Shown here: positions 63,708-64,000 of the stretch, piece by piece | Numbering within the stretch: the stretch's first letter is position 1 | How the letters are laid out: each line of letters begins with the position of its first letter | Source of the DNA: Fontibacillus panacisegetis | Lineage (GTDB): Bacteria; Bacillota; Bacilli; Paenibacillales; Paenibacillaceae | NCBI RefSeq assembly: GCF_900102215.1 | Contig: NZ_FNBG01000006.1 | Coordinates: 109,985 to 173,984, forward strand | Reading direction: 5' to 3' | Length of the DNA: 64,000 bases | The notes under the pieces: generated by a model | Told to the model about the DNA's origin: nothing | Seen by the model: only the letters and a program-made list of their open reading frames with translations | Databases searched by the model: none | Translations under genes and position numbers: made by a program

Positions 63708-64000
<293 letters not shown>

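Overview
The window looks like the chromosome of a spore-forming, Gram-positive Firmicute of the Paenibacillaceae, most likely Paenibacillus. The pointers are an sspI small acid-soluble spore protein gene, a GerA-type germinant receptor operon, a three-repeat SLH surface protein, a LiaFSR/PspA envelope-stress locus, AAGGAGG-type ribosome binding sites with frequent TTG/GTG starts, and a B. subtilis trnD-like tRNA cluster. The genus is an inference from gene content; no database search was possible.

Positions 1-29,000 are mostly compact, intact core genome. In order: a penicillin-binding-fold serine hydrolase, a TrmH-type rRNA methyltransferase, KtrA, SspI, PrfC, Zwf, a YwmB-family protein, the gerB-gerA-gerC operon behind a sigma-G-like promoter, and liaF-liaS-liaR next to a second unit with two PspA paralogues, a PspC protein and a small membrane protein. 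Then follow an ArsB/NhaD-type permease, KhtT with a gutted khtU, a YitT protein, a 1277-residue SLH metallophosphoesterase, guanine deaminase, an Fe-S (YqkB-like) protein, and a three-gene zinc-homeostasis operon (permease, YcgQ-like protein, COG0523 GTPase) with a near-consensus Zur box.

Positions 29,000-61,900 are an accessory region full of scars. It has a Crp/Fnr gene and a methyltransferase gene truncated head to head, the 3' half of a tRNA-Leu gene with its terminator, IS200 and ISL3 transposase remnants, and truncated GH1, SLH, TetR, ABC-exporter and dehydrogenase genes. Between the scars are intact genes: several short-chain and medium-chain dehydrogenases with TetR regulators, a succinate-semialdehyde dehydrogenase, a BltD-like polyamine acetyltransferase and a BltR-like MerR regulator.

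The most interesting unit is 49,262-60,822. A seven-gene minus-strand operon encodes a lipoprotein, a doubly membrane-anchored family-3 glycosidase with its domains in reversed order, a four-helix membrane protein, a family-2 glycosidase, a GtrA-like protein, a family-2 glycosyltransferase and UDP-galactopyranose mutase (glf, broken by one base in an A-run). It diverges from an AgrC/AgrA-like two-component system. The intergenic region carries GTT-centred repeats at a 20-bp pitch, as expected for a LytTR operator. I infer a signal-controlled system that builds and trims a surface glycan, possibly containing galactofuranose.

The right end (61,950-64,000) holds 17 minus-strand tRNA genes directly downstream of the 3' end of a 23S rRNA gene, with no 5S gene between them or after the cluster.
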